Made by a program: the position numbers and the translations under genes | Notes under the pieces: model-generated | Told to the model about the DNA's origin: nothing | Seen by the model: the letters and a program-made list of their open reading frames with translations, nothing else | Databases searched by the model: none | Shown: positions 15,963 through 23,533 of the stretch, piece by piece | Layout: every line of letters starts with the position of its first letter | Position numbering within the stretch: the stretch's first letter is position 1 | Assembly (NCBI GenBank): GCA_013374385.1 | Contig: QBUR01000189.1 | Coordinates: 1 to 23,533 of the forward strand | Length of the DNA: 23,533 bases | Direction of reading: 5' to 3' | DNA from: Candidatus Methanocomedens sp. | Lineage (GTDB): Archaea > Halobacteriota > Methanosarcinia > Methanosarcinales > Methanocomedenaceae

Positions 15963-18900
15963 CTACTCCGCGTAGAGAATAATGTCGTTGTTTTTCTCGA
16001 TGATTTCCATAATCCGGCTGATGATATGGGCGCGTTTTTGCACGAGACTGGGGAGATTTGCAAACTCCTGTAAAAGCAGTGTCTTCTGAAGTTCTGCTTT
16101 CAATTTGTTGCGGGCGGGTATGCTCTCCCAAAATCCGGTCAATTTCAATTCCCGTTCCACCACCAAAAAAGTCTTCTGCGTCAGGTCAACCAGATGGCTG
16201 ATCCTGTCTTCGTTGCTCATGCCATAGGAAGCAGACGCTTCTGCAACCATTAAGGGCGTCGAATCCTTCGTATTCACTCCATCTGAAAAGAGCTCTCGCT
16301 CAAACATTCTAAACAGCGGCATTTGTTTCTTCCGGTGAAGCCCATAAGTCGGCTCCTTACTGGCGTTGATGATGCGCTTCCGCAGCTTTTCCAGTTCTTC
16401 GTAGATCTTTTTCCAGTTGTCGCGGAAATCTTCAAAAATCTTTGCCAAGGCTTCCGCAAAAGAAGCTTGCAGGTCTGGGTCATCGTCCAGTTCAATATCA
16501 AGGTGGTGGCGAATGGCATGCTCCACCTCTGCTGCCTTTGTCTTGGTACGGTTATGTTTGCCAACATGCTTTTGAAAGTCTTCATCGAGGATGGAGATCG
16601 GCTTGATCTTCACCTCAATCTCTTTTGATTCAAGATATGCATCGGTGATGGCACGCAGTTTGGGAGGAATGCCTTTCATGCTCAGACGTTCGTCACGGAA
16701 ATGTTTCCCTGCCAGCACATTGATCCCGGTGAGGATTTGGTAGTCGGCCATGTAATCAAGAGCTTGCCTGGAAGGGTAGACCAGGTTCAGGCATCTGGTC
16801 AGATTTTTAAACATCAGCATGTAGTCAAAACGCAGGTCTTCGTCATAGAACAGATCAAAGAACGCATCGAGATCATTAAGGTCCGTGATGCCATGCTTTT
16901 TGAGCCAGTCCATGATGGCAGCATGGCTGGCGATGAGTTCGCGTAGTTCTTCCTCTGGGAAACTGAGGGCATCGATCACTTCCTTTTGTTCGCGCTCATC
17001 ATAGCTGTCTATGGCTTTTTTCAGGTGGTGGCCGACTCCCACATAATCAACTACAAATCCTTTGTCCTTTGCCTCACCAGCCACGCGATTCACGCGGGCG
17101 ATGGCCTGGAGAAGATTATGTGCGACAATCACCTTGTCGAGATACATCACCTGCTCCACCGGCGCATCAAATCCGGTAATGAGCATGTTATTGACTATCA
17201 ATATCCCCATGCCACCTGTGACACCTTTATCTTCGCTTTCAAATGACATTTTGAAGCTCTTGATGCTGGCCCCGTGCTTTGATTTGTCAGAATAGGCTTT
17301 GAGATGCGGCAAATCGTTGTGATTGCCTGAGATGATGACATCCGTTGTCAGCTTCTTGAGTCGGTTGAGGTCGAGGTTATTCGGATTGGCCTGCTCCAGG
17401 TCGGCAATGGTAGCCGCCAAAGCGGCATCGATATGTTTCTTATAGCGCACCGCTGCCTCGCGGGACGAGGCCACCACTTGTGCCTTATAGCCATTGGGGA
17501 ACACATGTGTAAAGTAGTGTCCGATCATATCTTTGGCTTTAGCCTCGATGGTCGGCTCGGCTTCCAGATAGGCATCACGGGAGCCGTAACCCAGAATATC
17601 CATGCGCTGCCGGAGGTTATAGTCGCTGAATACATCCTCAAACTTCGTATCCATGGCCCGCTGGTTGGTGACTTCGGCGTTGTGGGTGCGGCCTTCGTAA
17701 ACTATTTCCAGAGTCACTCCATCCTCGATAGACTGGCGCATGGTGTATTTATCGATGTAGTCGCCGAATACCCGCTCGGTTTTATCTATAGGGGTGCCGG
17801 TGTAGCCGATACGGGCGGCATTGGGGAGACCTTTGTCAAAGTTGGCACCTAACCGCTTGTACTGGGAACGGTGTGCCTCGTCAGTCATCACCAGAATGTT
17901 CGGGCTGGCGTTCAGCTCAGGGAAGGTCTCTGTCAAGTCAGTTTCACGAAACTTATGGATCATGGCCATAACCAGATCCGAGGAGTCAGAGCGTAGGAGT
18001 TTTTTGAGTTTCCTAATGCTGTCTGCCATCTTGACGGTAAAGCCAATGCTCTGGCTGGTTTCGGAAAGCTGGTCTTCCAGTTGGGTGCGATCGGTCACAA
18101 AGACCACCTTCCAGTGTGAAAGCTGGGCATGACGATACATTTCACGCACCATAAACATCATGGTCAGCGATTTACCTGAGCCCTGTGTATGCCAGATAAT
18201 GCCACTGCGCTCGCGTGGGCTTTGCCCTTCCAGTAGGCGCTTGACTGCCAGTTTGACGGCGCGGAACTGCTGGTAGCGGCCTACAATCTTGATGGTCTCG
18301 CCCCTGTCGTTGGAGGAGAAAAGGGTAAAGGTGCGGATGAGGTCCAGCAGGTTGTCGCGGTCGAGCATCCCGGCGACCAGTCGCTGTTGATCGTTGGGGG
18401 CACTTGCTCCGTGCTCCAGTTCATCCACCGTGCGGGGATAGGGGTCAGCCCAACGGTAGAAGTATTTCTCGCTGTGAGTGGTGATGGTGCCGAACTTGGC
18501 CTCGTTACGGCAGGTAGCGATAACGATCTGGTTGTAAAAGAAAAGCGGTGCGCTGCCTTCGCCTTTGGCTCCACGCTGTTCGCTGTAGCGTAGCATCTGG
18601 TCGATTGCTTCGGGGATGGCGTCTTTGACCTTGGGCGACTTGCACTCAATCACCACTATCGGCAAACCGTTCAGGAACAGCACAATATCCGGGATGATGT
18701 GATGCTCGGTGCCGAGAATACGCACATTGAACTGGCACACAGCGATAAAGCTGTTGTTGTCCCGGTGCGTAAAGTCCACAAAACGCACGGTAGGGCTTCT
18801 CTCACCGGTCTGGCGGTTAACGCTTACGCTGGTGTTTTCCAGCAGCAGGGTGAAGGCGTGGCGGTTGTTTTTGATCAGGTCGCTGCCCGAGAAGTTGGCA

Positions 18901-19148
18901 GTGAGTTGCTTGATGACTTCCTCTACCTGATCGTCTTCAAGCCAGCGGTTGATTTCTTTGAGCTGCTCGCGTAAGACCGGTAGCATGACCACCTCGGTGA
19001 AACTTTGTCGGTGGCTGTCGCTGGGGTGCTGGATGTTGTCGAGGTCGATTATGTCCCAGCCCAGCCCGTCGAGCTGATTGAGTAGTGGTTTTTCGACGTG
19101 GTTGCGTTCGTCGAGTTTGATGTGCGGGGGTGTTTTGTTCTGGGTCAT
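15963..19148 (-). CDS. hsdR: Type I restriction enzyme R subunit
   Basis: HsdR is the ATP-driven DNA translocase and nuclease of a type I restriction-modification complex (with HsdM and HsdS). The 1061-residue protein has, in order: an N-terminal segment KLDERNHVEKPLLNQL (11-26); the PD-(D/E)XK nuclease site (Asp154 in PDIVLF, Glu168 and Lys170 in IECK); Walker A TQGSGKS (321-327) in the helicase core; DEAH at 423-426; motif III YTGTP; and the motif VI region QAIARVNR. A C-terminal helical domain follows. All catalytic residues are present, so it looks intact. It starts 2 nt after the rhuM stop and is followed by the YgjP peptidase after 5 nt. The partner genes hsdM and hsdS are not in the window; upstream past the right edge is the likely site. 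Its first 60 bases recur upstream (see 21785-21964). Confidence 0.96.
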   Translation of the reverse strand: MTQNKTPPHIKLDERNHVEKPLLNQLDGLGWDIIDLDNIQHPSDSHRQSFTEVVMLPVLREQLKEINRWLEDDQVEEVIKQLTANFSGSDLIKNNRHAFTLLLENTSVSVNRQTGERSPTVRFVDFTHRDNNSFIAVCQFNVRILGTEHHIIPDIVLFLNGLPIVVIECKSPKVKDAIPEAIDQMLRYSEQRGAKGEGSAPLFFYNQIVIATCRNEAKFGTITTHSEKYFYRWADPYPRTVDELEHGASAPNDQQRLVAGMLDRDNLLDLIRTFTLFSSNDRGETIKIVGRYQQFRAVKLAVKRLLEGQSPRERSGIIWHTQGSGKSLTMMFMVREMYRHAQLSHWKVVFVTDRTQLEDQLSETSQSIGFTVKMADSIRKLKKLLRSDSSDLVMAMIHKFRETDLTETFPELNASPNILVMTDEAHRSQYKRLGANFDKGLPNAARIGYTGTPIDKTERVFGDYIDKYTMRQSIEDGVTLEIVYEGRTHNAEVTNQRAMDTKFEDVFSDYNLRQRMDILGYGSRDAYLEAEPTIEAKAKDMIGHYFTHVFPNGYKAQVVASSREAAVRYKKHIDAALAATIADLEQANPNNLDLNRLKKLTTDVIISGNHNDLPHLKAYSDKSKHGASIKSFKMSFESEDKGVTGGMGILIVNNMLITGFDAPVEQVMYLDKVIVAHNLLQAIARVNRVAGEAKDKGFVVDYVGVGHHLKKAIDSYDEREQKEVIDALSFPEEELRELIASHAAIMDWLKKHGITDLNDLDAFFDLFYDEDLRFDYMLMFKNLTRCLNLVYPSRQALDYMADYQILTGINVLAGKHFRDERLSMKGIPPKLRAITDAYLESKEIEVKIKPISILDEDFQKHVGKHNRTKTKAAEVEHAIRHHLDIELDDDPDLQASFAEALAKIFEDFRDNWKKIYEELEKLRKRIINASKEPTYGLHRKKQMPLFRMFERELFSDGVNTKDSTPLMVAEASASYGMSNEDRISHLVDLTQKTFLVVERELKLTGFWESIPARNKLKAELQKTLLLQEFANLPSLVQKRAHIISRIMEIIEKNNDIILYAE
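19089..19148 (-). repeat. hsdR 5' end, reference copy of a threefold repeat
   Basis: These first 20 codons of hsdR match 53 of 60 bases of the segment at 21905-21964. Codons 11-26 of hsdR match 39 of 48 bases of the segment at 20221-20268. Confidence 0.8.
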
Positions 19149-19150
19149 GG

Positions 19151-20170
19151 TTATCCCTTTTTCTTTGGTGCCGGTTTCGGGAGCTTTTTAATGGCCTTTT
19201 CGAAATCCTCTTCTACTGGCGAAGGGAGGTTTATCTGCATGGTGCGGTGTTTTTCGTATTCGAGCTGAGCTTTAGTGAGTGCCTGCTCGTGTGAAATCGT
19301 TCCGGCATGGGTAAGTAGCTCACGACCACTTAATTTCAAGAAATCGTCAAGCTTGGCGATCCAGTCACTCATATACATGGGCTTGCGTTCCAACGCCTGG
19401 ATTTCAGCAAATTCCAGATAAGCTGTGACAATTCGGTTGAGTATGTCGAGTTCTTCGGAGTTCAGGTAGTTCTTGGCGATGCCTATTTCGCTTTTGCTGA
19501 TTGTGTTGCCTGTCCAGTTGGTGAGGCCCATGTTTTCTTTTGCCGAGTCGGCGCGTTGGTATACTATTTCTGCCGCCGTCTGCCCGTGCGCTGCCCAGTG
19601 CATTTTGTTTTGTACCATGGCGAAAAGGAGCTGGGAGGTATCAGCTTGCGGGTCGTAGTCAATGCTGGTGGCGTAGATGTCCAGTACTTTGCGCCAGAAG
19701 ACTTTTTCCGAGGAGCGTATGTCACGGATGCGGGCCAGTAATTCGTCGAAATAATTGCCGCCACCGTCATGTTTCAGGCGTTCGTCGTCCATGGTAAAGC
19801 CCTTGATGATGTATTCATGTAACCGCTGGGTAGCCCAGATGCGAAACTGCGTGCCCCGGTGGGATTTCACCCGGTAGCCGACGGAAATGATGACATCAAG
19901 GTTGTAGTGCTGCGTGTCATAGCTTTTTCCATCATCGGCAGTTATCCGGAATTTCCGGATAACTGATTCCGGTACCAGCTCACCCTCTGCGAAAATGTTC
20001 TGGATGTGCTCGTTGATCGTGCGCACATCCTTCTGGAATAACTCTGCCATCCGCTTCTGGGTGAGCCAGACGGTTTCTTCCTGCAGGCGGACTTCCAGCC
20101 GCGTCTGCCCGTCCTCGGTCTGGTAAAGGAGAAAATCGGCGGGTTCGGGTGGGTTTTTGTCCTGGATCAT
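19151..20170 (-). CDS. RhuM family protein of the restriction island
   Basis: This 339-residue cytoplasmic protein matches the virulence RhuM family, named from a Salmonella pathogenicity island gene but common in archaeal and bacterial restriction loci. Recognisable blocks are VWLTQKRMAELFQKDVRTINEHI (a DNA-binding-like helix-turn-helix near residues 34-56), NLDVIISVGYRVKSHRGTQFRIWAT (about 89-113) and NKMHWAAHGQTAAEIVYQRADSAKENMGLTNW. No catalytic residues are known for the family. Translation starts within a 4-nt overlap (ATGA) with the short ORF upstream, whose tail supplies the Shine-Dalgarno GGAGG. The gene ends 2 nt before hsdR. Position suggests an accessory or regulatory role in the defence operon, not required for basic restriction. 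Confidence 0.9.
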   Translation of the reverse strand: MIQDKNPPEPADFLLYQTEDGQTRLEVRLQEETVWLTQKRMAELFQKDVRTINEHIQNIFAEGELVPESVIRKFRITADDGKSYDTQHYNLDVIISVGYRVKSHRGTQFRIWATQRLHEYIIKGFTMDDERLKHDGGGNYFDELLARIRDIRSSEKVFWRKVLDIYATSIDYDPQADTSQLLFAMVQNKMHWAAHGQTAAEIVYQRADSAKENMGLTNWTGNTISKSEIGIAKNYLNSEELDILNRIVTAYLEFAEIQALERKPMYMSDWIAKLDDFLKLSGRELLTHAGTISHEQALTKAQLEYEKHRTMQINLPSPVEEDFEKAIKKLPKPAPKKKG

Positions 20171-20298
20171 GCACCAACCTCCGTGTAGTTCAGCAGAACC
20201 GTCACCCGGGGCTTGCTGGCAAGTTGATCGAGCAGTGGCTTCTCGACGTGGTTGTACTCGTCGAGTTTTAGATTCCAGGCGGTGATTTGTGTGCTCAT
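20167..20298 (-). CDS. 43-residue ORF: HsdR N-terminus-like coupling peptide (copy 2)
   Basis: A short ORF with ATGA overlaps on both sides: its ATG overlaps the stop of the ATP-binding protein gene (20295) and its TGA overlaps the rhuM ATG. Residues 11-26 read KLDEYNHVEKPLLDQL, almost the HsdR N-terminus (KLDERNHVEKPLLNQL). The tail, ASKPRVTVLL...EVGA, resembles the tail of the 59-residue ORF at 21785. Its last codons contain GGAGG seven bases before the rhuM ATG. It may be a degraded hsdR copy carried with rhuM, a translational coupler, or a small protein mimicking the HsdR N-terminus. No start-codon or frame damage is seen. Confidence 0.6.
   Translation of the reverse strand: MSTQITAWNLKLDEYNHVEKPLLDQLASKPRVTVLLNYTEVGA
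20221..20268 (-). repeat. Partial copy of hsdR codons 11-26
   Basis: Matches 39 of 48 bases of hsdR codons 11-26. Most differences are third-position changes, so the peptide is more conserved than the DNA. Confidence 0.75.
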
Positions 20299-21788
20299 GA
20301 TTTCTCTATTACCTCCCAGTGGCCGCCTTTTTTTGGGCCGACAAATTTTAATCTACCTGCTTTCACGAGCTTCGAAGAAGCCCTTTCAACGGCGCGGAGC
20401 GATTTTCCAATCTTCGAAGCGACCTCCGCTAAGGTCATCTCCGGCTTCTCATCCAGCATCCGTAGAATCTGATCCGGCGTTTCTACCGGCGTTTCTACCG
20501 GCGTTTCTACCGGCGTTTTCTCTGACCCTTCAGACTCCAGATGCACAGGCAGGCGGATTAAAAAATAGCTTCGGTCGTCGTCGGTCTCGAACACGGGAGG
20601 CGGAGAACCGTTGCCTTTCATGACCTTCAGGATTTTGGAGATGCCAGTGGAGCGGCCTTCGGTGAGGTCCAGTTCCTTGAGGAACTCGCCGATGCGGCGG
20701 TTGCGGTAGCGGCGAGAGACGGCCTTGCCCTGTTTCAAGTCTTCCAGGCGAATCGAGCGATCCGGGCCGGGGAAGCTCAGAACCACCAGATCCTCAGGGG
20801 TGATTCGTACTTCTATCGGCTCACGAATGTCGTAGGAACGGTGGTAAACGGCATTGACCACCGCCTCTTCGATGGCGGCAAAAGGATAATTCCAGAAACG
20901 CTCGGCTTCGGCCCGGTCGGGGTGTTTGACGACCGTTTGCTTGAGATAGTTGGCCTGGATATGGCTCAGCGCATCACGAGCGATACGGGCAAGAGGGCCT
21001 GCAAAGGTCTTCTCGTCAAAGCGATCCCCACCCGGCCCTTCTGGAAACCAGACTACATCAATTTGTGTGGCCGGGAAGAACCGTTCCGGATGATCGTTGA
21101 AAAAGAGCAAGCCGACGTTTTTCGGCAAAGCCGCTTCAGGGGGACCACCTACTACATTCATTTGTCGTCCCAGGGCTTCGGCTGAAAGCTCACGCGACTC
21201 ATCTGCAAGATCGCTGCCCACCTCGCGCAGGAATTCCTCCATCAATCGCAACGACAGGTCATTAGTCCCGGCGGTCTGATTGAAGCGGTCGTCAAAGGGA
21301 ACCCTGGCCGTGAGGCTGATCAACTCCCGCTCATCGTCAGCTCTTGCTTCAACCGTGCTGGAGTAGCGGCGGATGTAGTGGCGGTAATCCTTCCTCCTGG
21401 CCGTGACGGACCTCGGAACCTTGTACGGCCGGTTCTGGCCTCCCGGTGCCCACAGGACGATCAGGTTGCGATCTTCGAAGCGTTCGATACTCAACATGGG
21501 AAAATAGGAAGGCTGGATCTGGTTGCAGAATCCCAGAAGTTCCTGCTGTATCCTGTCCAGTTGATTGTCGGGCAGGCCTTTCGGCGGAAAGACTGGCATC
21601 CCCATTTCGTCGCAGTCCTGTCCGATTACCACATAACCGCCGCCAAGGTTCTCGAAGTCGTTGGCAAAGGCGCAGAGAGTGCGCATGATCGGATCCGGAT
21701 TCCACCCCGTCTTGTACTCGATCCGCTCGCCTTCGACCTTTCGTTGGTGAAGCAAGTCCTTGAGGTTTATGGGGAGTTTGGAGGTCAT
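20295..21788 (-). CDS. AlbA_2/RecG-like ATP-binding protein with C-terminal wHTH
   Basis: A 497-residue protein of the group often annotated as putative DNA-binding domain or RecG-like ATP-dependent helicase relatives; it lacks helicase motifs. The N-terminal AlbA_2 (divergent AAA_4) domain shows ERIEYKTGWNPDP (21-33) and CAFANDFENLGGGYVVIG (39-56). A central to C-terminal ATPase-like block is YPFAAIEEAVVNAVYHRSYDIREPIEVRI, as in the HATPase_c_4 family. A TPVE repeat linker at about 423-439 is followed by a winged-helix end (MTLAEVASKIGKSLRAVERASSKLVKAGRL). Likely nucleotide- and DNA-binding, perhaps regulating the operon or acting in defence. Its ATG overlaps the stop of the 59-residue ORF; its stop overlaps the 43-residue ORF. 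Confidence 0.88.
   Translation of the reverse strand: MTSKLPINLKDLLHQRKVEGERIEYKTGWNPDPIMRTLCAFANDFENLGGGYVVIGQDCDEMGMPVFPPKGLPDNQLDRIQQELLGFCNQIQPSYFPMLSIERFEDRNLIVLWAPGGQNRPYKVPRSVTARRKDYRHYIRRYSSTVEARADDERELISLTARVPFDDRFNQTAGTNDLSLRLMEEFLREVGSDLADESRELSAEALGRQMNVVGGPPEAALPKNVGLLFFNDHPERFFPATQIDVVWFPEGPGGDRFDEKTFAGPLARIARDALSHIQANYLKQTVVKHPDRAEAERFWNYPFAAIEEAVVNAVYHRSYDIREPIEVRITPEDLVVLSFPGPDRSIRLEDLKQGKAVSRRYRNRRIGEFLKELDLTEGRSTGISKILKVMKGNGSPPPVFETDDDRSYFLIRLPVHLESEGSEKTPVETPVETPVETPDQILRMLDEKPEMTLAEVASKIGKSLRAVERASSKLVKAGRLKFVGPKKGGHWEVIEKS
20474..20520 (-). repeat. 12-bp coding tandem repeat (TPVE units)
   Basis: CCGGCGTTTCTA on the plus strand starts at 20474, 20486 and 20498, with a final variant copy at 20510. 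It encodes repeated T-P-V-E in the linker between the ATPase-like part and the winged helix. The unit is a multiple of three, so copy-number change would lengthen or shorten the linker without a frameshift. Confidence 0.85.
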
Positions 21789-21964
21789 GCGCCAGCCTCC
21801 TGTGGTTTGGTCAATAGAGGGGTAACCCGCACCTTGTCAGTGAACAGGTTCTGCATGAAGGGGATTATGTCCCAGTCTGGCTTGCTTAGGTGAGAATGCA
21901 AGGGTTTTTCGACGTGGATGTGTTCATCGAGTTTGATGTGCGGGGGTGTTTTTTCTTGGTTCAT
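21785..21964 (-). CDS. 59-residue ORF: HsdR N-terminus-like coupling peptide (copy 1)
   Basis: A complete short ORF between the Rad50-like gene (24 nt gap) and the AlbA_2 gene, which its TGA overlaps by 4 nt (ATGA). It begins MNQEKTPPHIKLDEHIHVEK, nearly the HsdR N-terminus (MTQNKTPPHIKLDERNHVEK). Its first 60 bases match hsdR at 53 positions, including one identical 26-base run. A WDII motif is also shared with HsdR. The tail, SKPDWDIIPF...KVRVTPLL...EAGA, resembles the 43-residue ORF and holds AGGAGG seven bases before the next ATG. GGAG precedes its own start by 6 nt, supporting real translation. It is either a relic of an hsdR copy whose remainder was replaced by cargo, or a dedicated leader peptide. 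Confidence 0.65.
   Translation of the reverse strand: MNQEKTPPHIKLDEHIHVEKPLHSHLSKPDWDIIPFMQNLFTDKVRVTPLLTKPQEAGA
21905..21964 (-). repeat. Copy of the hsdR 5' end
   Basis: Matches 53 of 60 bases of the first 20 hsdR codons (19089-19148), with 26 identical bases in a row at 21927-21952. Confidence 0.8.
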
Positions 21965-21988
21965 ATAGACTCCACATTTAAAGTCCAG

Positions 21989-23533
21989 TCATGGTCGATT
22001 GTTTTTAGAAATTTGATTTGTTTTCTCTGGGTGATATTCCCGGCTGAGATCAATCCTTCTAAAGTCTTCTTCACCCAGAAAGTCAAATTTCCGTTCAAAT
22101 AGTGAAGCTATTTTATCACTAGCGGTTGCGAAATAAATCTGCCTATCGTGCATTAACACCAGTTCGCGCAAGTAATCAAGAAAGGACAGAGAGTTTAAAT
22201 CGTCTACATGAGCTATAGGGTCATCGATCAATATGACAGGCGGTGCCTGTTTTCCAAGTTGAGCATTTTGAGAAAGAAAGATTGATAGAGCAAATGCTGC
22301 CCGTTGTCCAGTACTGATTTGACTTAGTTTTGACTCCGTGCCATCCTTGCGGATAAGCGATGTCCAATCTGAACCAATACCTTCAAATTCTGCTGGTGAA
22401 TGAATGTGGGAGAAGATTTCCTCTATGCTTGCACGATTCTGCTGAAGTGCGGACTTCATTGCAGATTCTAGGGAATGGTTGTTTTGTAAATCTTTGAGAA
22501 CAATAAACGCTTCATGCATTTTGTTCTGACGTTGGTTCAGCTTAGATATCTTTTTTTCAAGTAACTCTTTCCTTTTTACAGAATCAGCAAAACTAACATT
22601 GGCTTGTTTCTCCCTGTCAAGAGCTGTTTGCAACTCTGCAGCGAGCTGACGGACCGACTCTGCCTCAATCACGAGTTCTGCAAGTGGTCTTTTGTCTAAC
22701 CACGGAAATGACGCAGAGAATTTGGAAAGCTTTTTACTCAGACGTTCTGTAGTGGATAACCTTTCCTTCAGTTGAGATAATTCGTTAATAATATCCTTCG
22801 TAACGGTTGCGACCGGACTTAAAGTTGAGGTGATCTTTTTTTGCAGTTTATGTATATTTTTATTATCTTCATCAAGGGTTTGCGATAAAGATGCCATGTT
22901 CTGCTTAATCATTGTACGCAATCGCTCCGCCGTTTCTTGTGTGAATTCATCGAGAGGATAACCGAAATCTCGTAAACGTGTGGAGATTTCCACCACCATT
23001 TCGACCGTCAGCCCCTGTGCCTCAAGAGAGATGAGATCGCTGGAAAGCGTTTTAAACTGAGTGTCTGCCTTTGCAAGCGTTCCTTTGGCCTTTTCTACTG
23101 CTGATAGTGCCTCTCTAACAGTAATATTTTGCGCGAGACCTACTTTCTCGCAATAATTCATCAGCCATGTCATAATTGACTCAACAGCAGCTGTGTTGCG
23201 GACTGCATCCTCTTGCGCCTTCATCTCGGAAAGAAGCGCCTGTCCAAGCGCTTCGACATTCTTGTCAACGTCAATGGTCATATGTTTTGAAAGGTCGCCA
23301 ATCTTAAATTGTGTATGACAAAGTGGACATTCATCGGCTTCGGGACTGATCTTTAAGAGTTTACCCGCGATCTGCCGGAGCTCCTGCGCAAGACTCAGAT
23401 GCTGATCCTGTGTATCGCTAAATTTTTTATATCCACTTTTTTGCTCAATCAAAAGATTTTCTGCCTCTAATCGCTTTTTAATAGCGTCCTGATGACATTT
23501 TACCAGCAAATCATCACGATCTTCCACCGAAAT
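21989..23533 (-). CDS. Rad50/SMC-like zinc-hook ATPase (5' end beyond window)
   Basis: The frame is open to the right edge, so the N-terminus with Walker A is not seen. The visible 514 residues include a CPLC zinc-hook motif (about residues 67-70 counted from the GTG at 23527) flanked by coiled coil. A long coiled-coil return arm leads to the ABC signature LSQISTGQR (401-409), Walker B ILIDDP and a D-loop HVDDLN. The order coil-hook-coil-signature-Walker B matches Rad50/SbcC. It heads the visible part of the hsd operon, 24 nt before the first HsdR-like short ORF. A role in sensing or holding DNA ends in defence is inferred. RloC anticodon nuclease, also zinc-hooked and hsd-linked, was considered, but no nuclease domain follows the ATPase block, which lies near the C-terminus. 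No Mre11-like partner is seen. Confidence 0.85.
   Translation of the reverse strand: MSVEDRDDLLVKCHQDAIKKRLEAENLLIEQKSGYKKFSDTQDQHLSLAQELRQIAGKLLKISPEADECPLCHTQFKIGDLSKHMTIDVDKNVEALGQALLSEMKAQEDAVRNTAAVESIMTWLMNYCEKVGLAQNITVREALSAVEKAKGTLAKADTQFKTLSSDLISLEAQGLTVEMVVEISTRLRDFGYPLDEFTQETAERLRTMIKQNMASLSQTLDEDNKNIHKLQKKITSTLSPVATVTKDIINELSQLKERLSTTERLSKKLSKFSASFPWLDKRPLAELVIEAESVRQLAAELQTALDREKQANVSFADSVKRKELLEKKISKLNQRQNKMHEAFIVLKDLQNNHSLESAMKSALQQNRASIEEIFSHIHSPAEFEGIGSDWTSLIRKDGTESKLSQISTGQRAAFALSIFLSQNAQLGKQAPPVILIDDPIAHVDDLNSLSFLDYLRELVLMHDRQIYFATASDKIASLFERKFDFLGEEDFRRIDLSREYHPEKTNQISKNNRP

Noticed and set aside
15958..16131. N-terminal extension of the YgjP peptidase into hsdR
   Set aside because: The frame is open by chance over the hsdR 3' end; homology starts at MELAYTIQRS and a Shine-Dalgarno precedes the ATG at 15957.
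20474..20520. CRISPR-like repeat
   Set aside because: The units are 12 bp, contiguous without spacers, and in frame inside a gene.
21989..23533. RloC-type anticodon nuclease
   Set aside because: Zinc hook and hsd linkage fit, but the ATPase signature and Walker B lie at the C-terminus and no nuclease domain follows; the missing 5' end prevents full exclusion.

Overview
The window is archaeal, and most likely from a cytochrome-containing methanogen or anaerobic methanotroph of the Methanosarcinales/ANME type. Four lines point this way: archaeal TATA boxes at leaderless or near-leaderless spacing; a tRNA-Tyr with the archaeal C1-G72 pair and an anticodon-loop intron; an archaeal MptE pterin pyrophosphokinase (tetrahydromethanopterin pathway) behind an archaeal-type ileS; and a membrane-anchored cytochrome c with 13 candidate heme sites. 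The lineage call is inference. The domain call is much firmer.

Layout. 1-1131: a Fic-family gene on the minus strand, with a striking four-element array of CCGATAT/ATATCGG half-sites over its promoter. 1207-3166: a SufS-type cysteine desulfurase and an RNase Z-like metallo-beta-lactamase-fold hydrolase. 3278-4367: a strong leaderless promoter, an unrecognised 145-residue protein, and a small protein joining a ribbon-helix-helix-like N-terminus to a TPR-like C-terminus. 4464-9290: carA-carB (carbamoyl phosphate synthetase), followed after 4 nt by an iron-sulfur flavoprotein. 9460-9572: tRNA-Tyr(GTA) with a 38-nt intron. 9643-10634: promoter, palindromes, the multiheme cytochrome and a stem-loop/T-tract terminator. 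10776-14590: ileS overlapping mptE.

From about 14750 to the right edge all genes lie on the minus strand and the content becomes accessory. At the island edge is a broken RIO2-type kinase gene: its N-terminus and a central block are missing and it carries a frameshift. Directly abutting it is a tightly coupled defence operon. In transcription order it reads: Rad50-like zinc-hook ATPase (partial at the window edge), a 59-residue ORF, an AlbA_2/RecG-like ATP-binding protein, a 43-residue ORF, a RhuM family protein, HsdR (type I restriction motor/nuclease), and a YgjP-type zinc peptidase. HsdM and HsdS are not in the window and would be expected further upstream, past position 23533.

The most unusual feature is in this operon. 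The two short ORFs each begin with a copy of the 5' end of hsdR (the KLDE..HVEKPL segment). Each ends with an embedded Shine-Dalgarno sequence and an ATGA overlap into the next accessory gene. The 5' end of hsdR thus appears three times, once in front of each of two cargo genes and once in hsdR itself. This looks like a cassette-type insertion or translational-coupling module and is the best candidate here for something undescribed.
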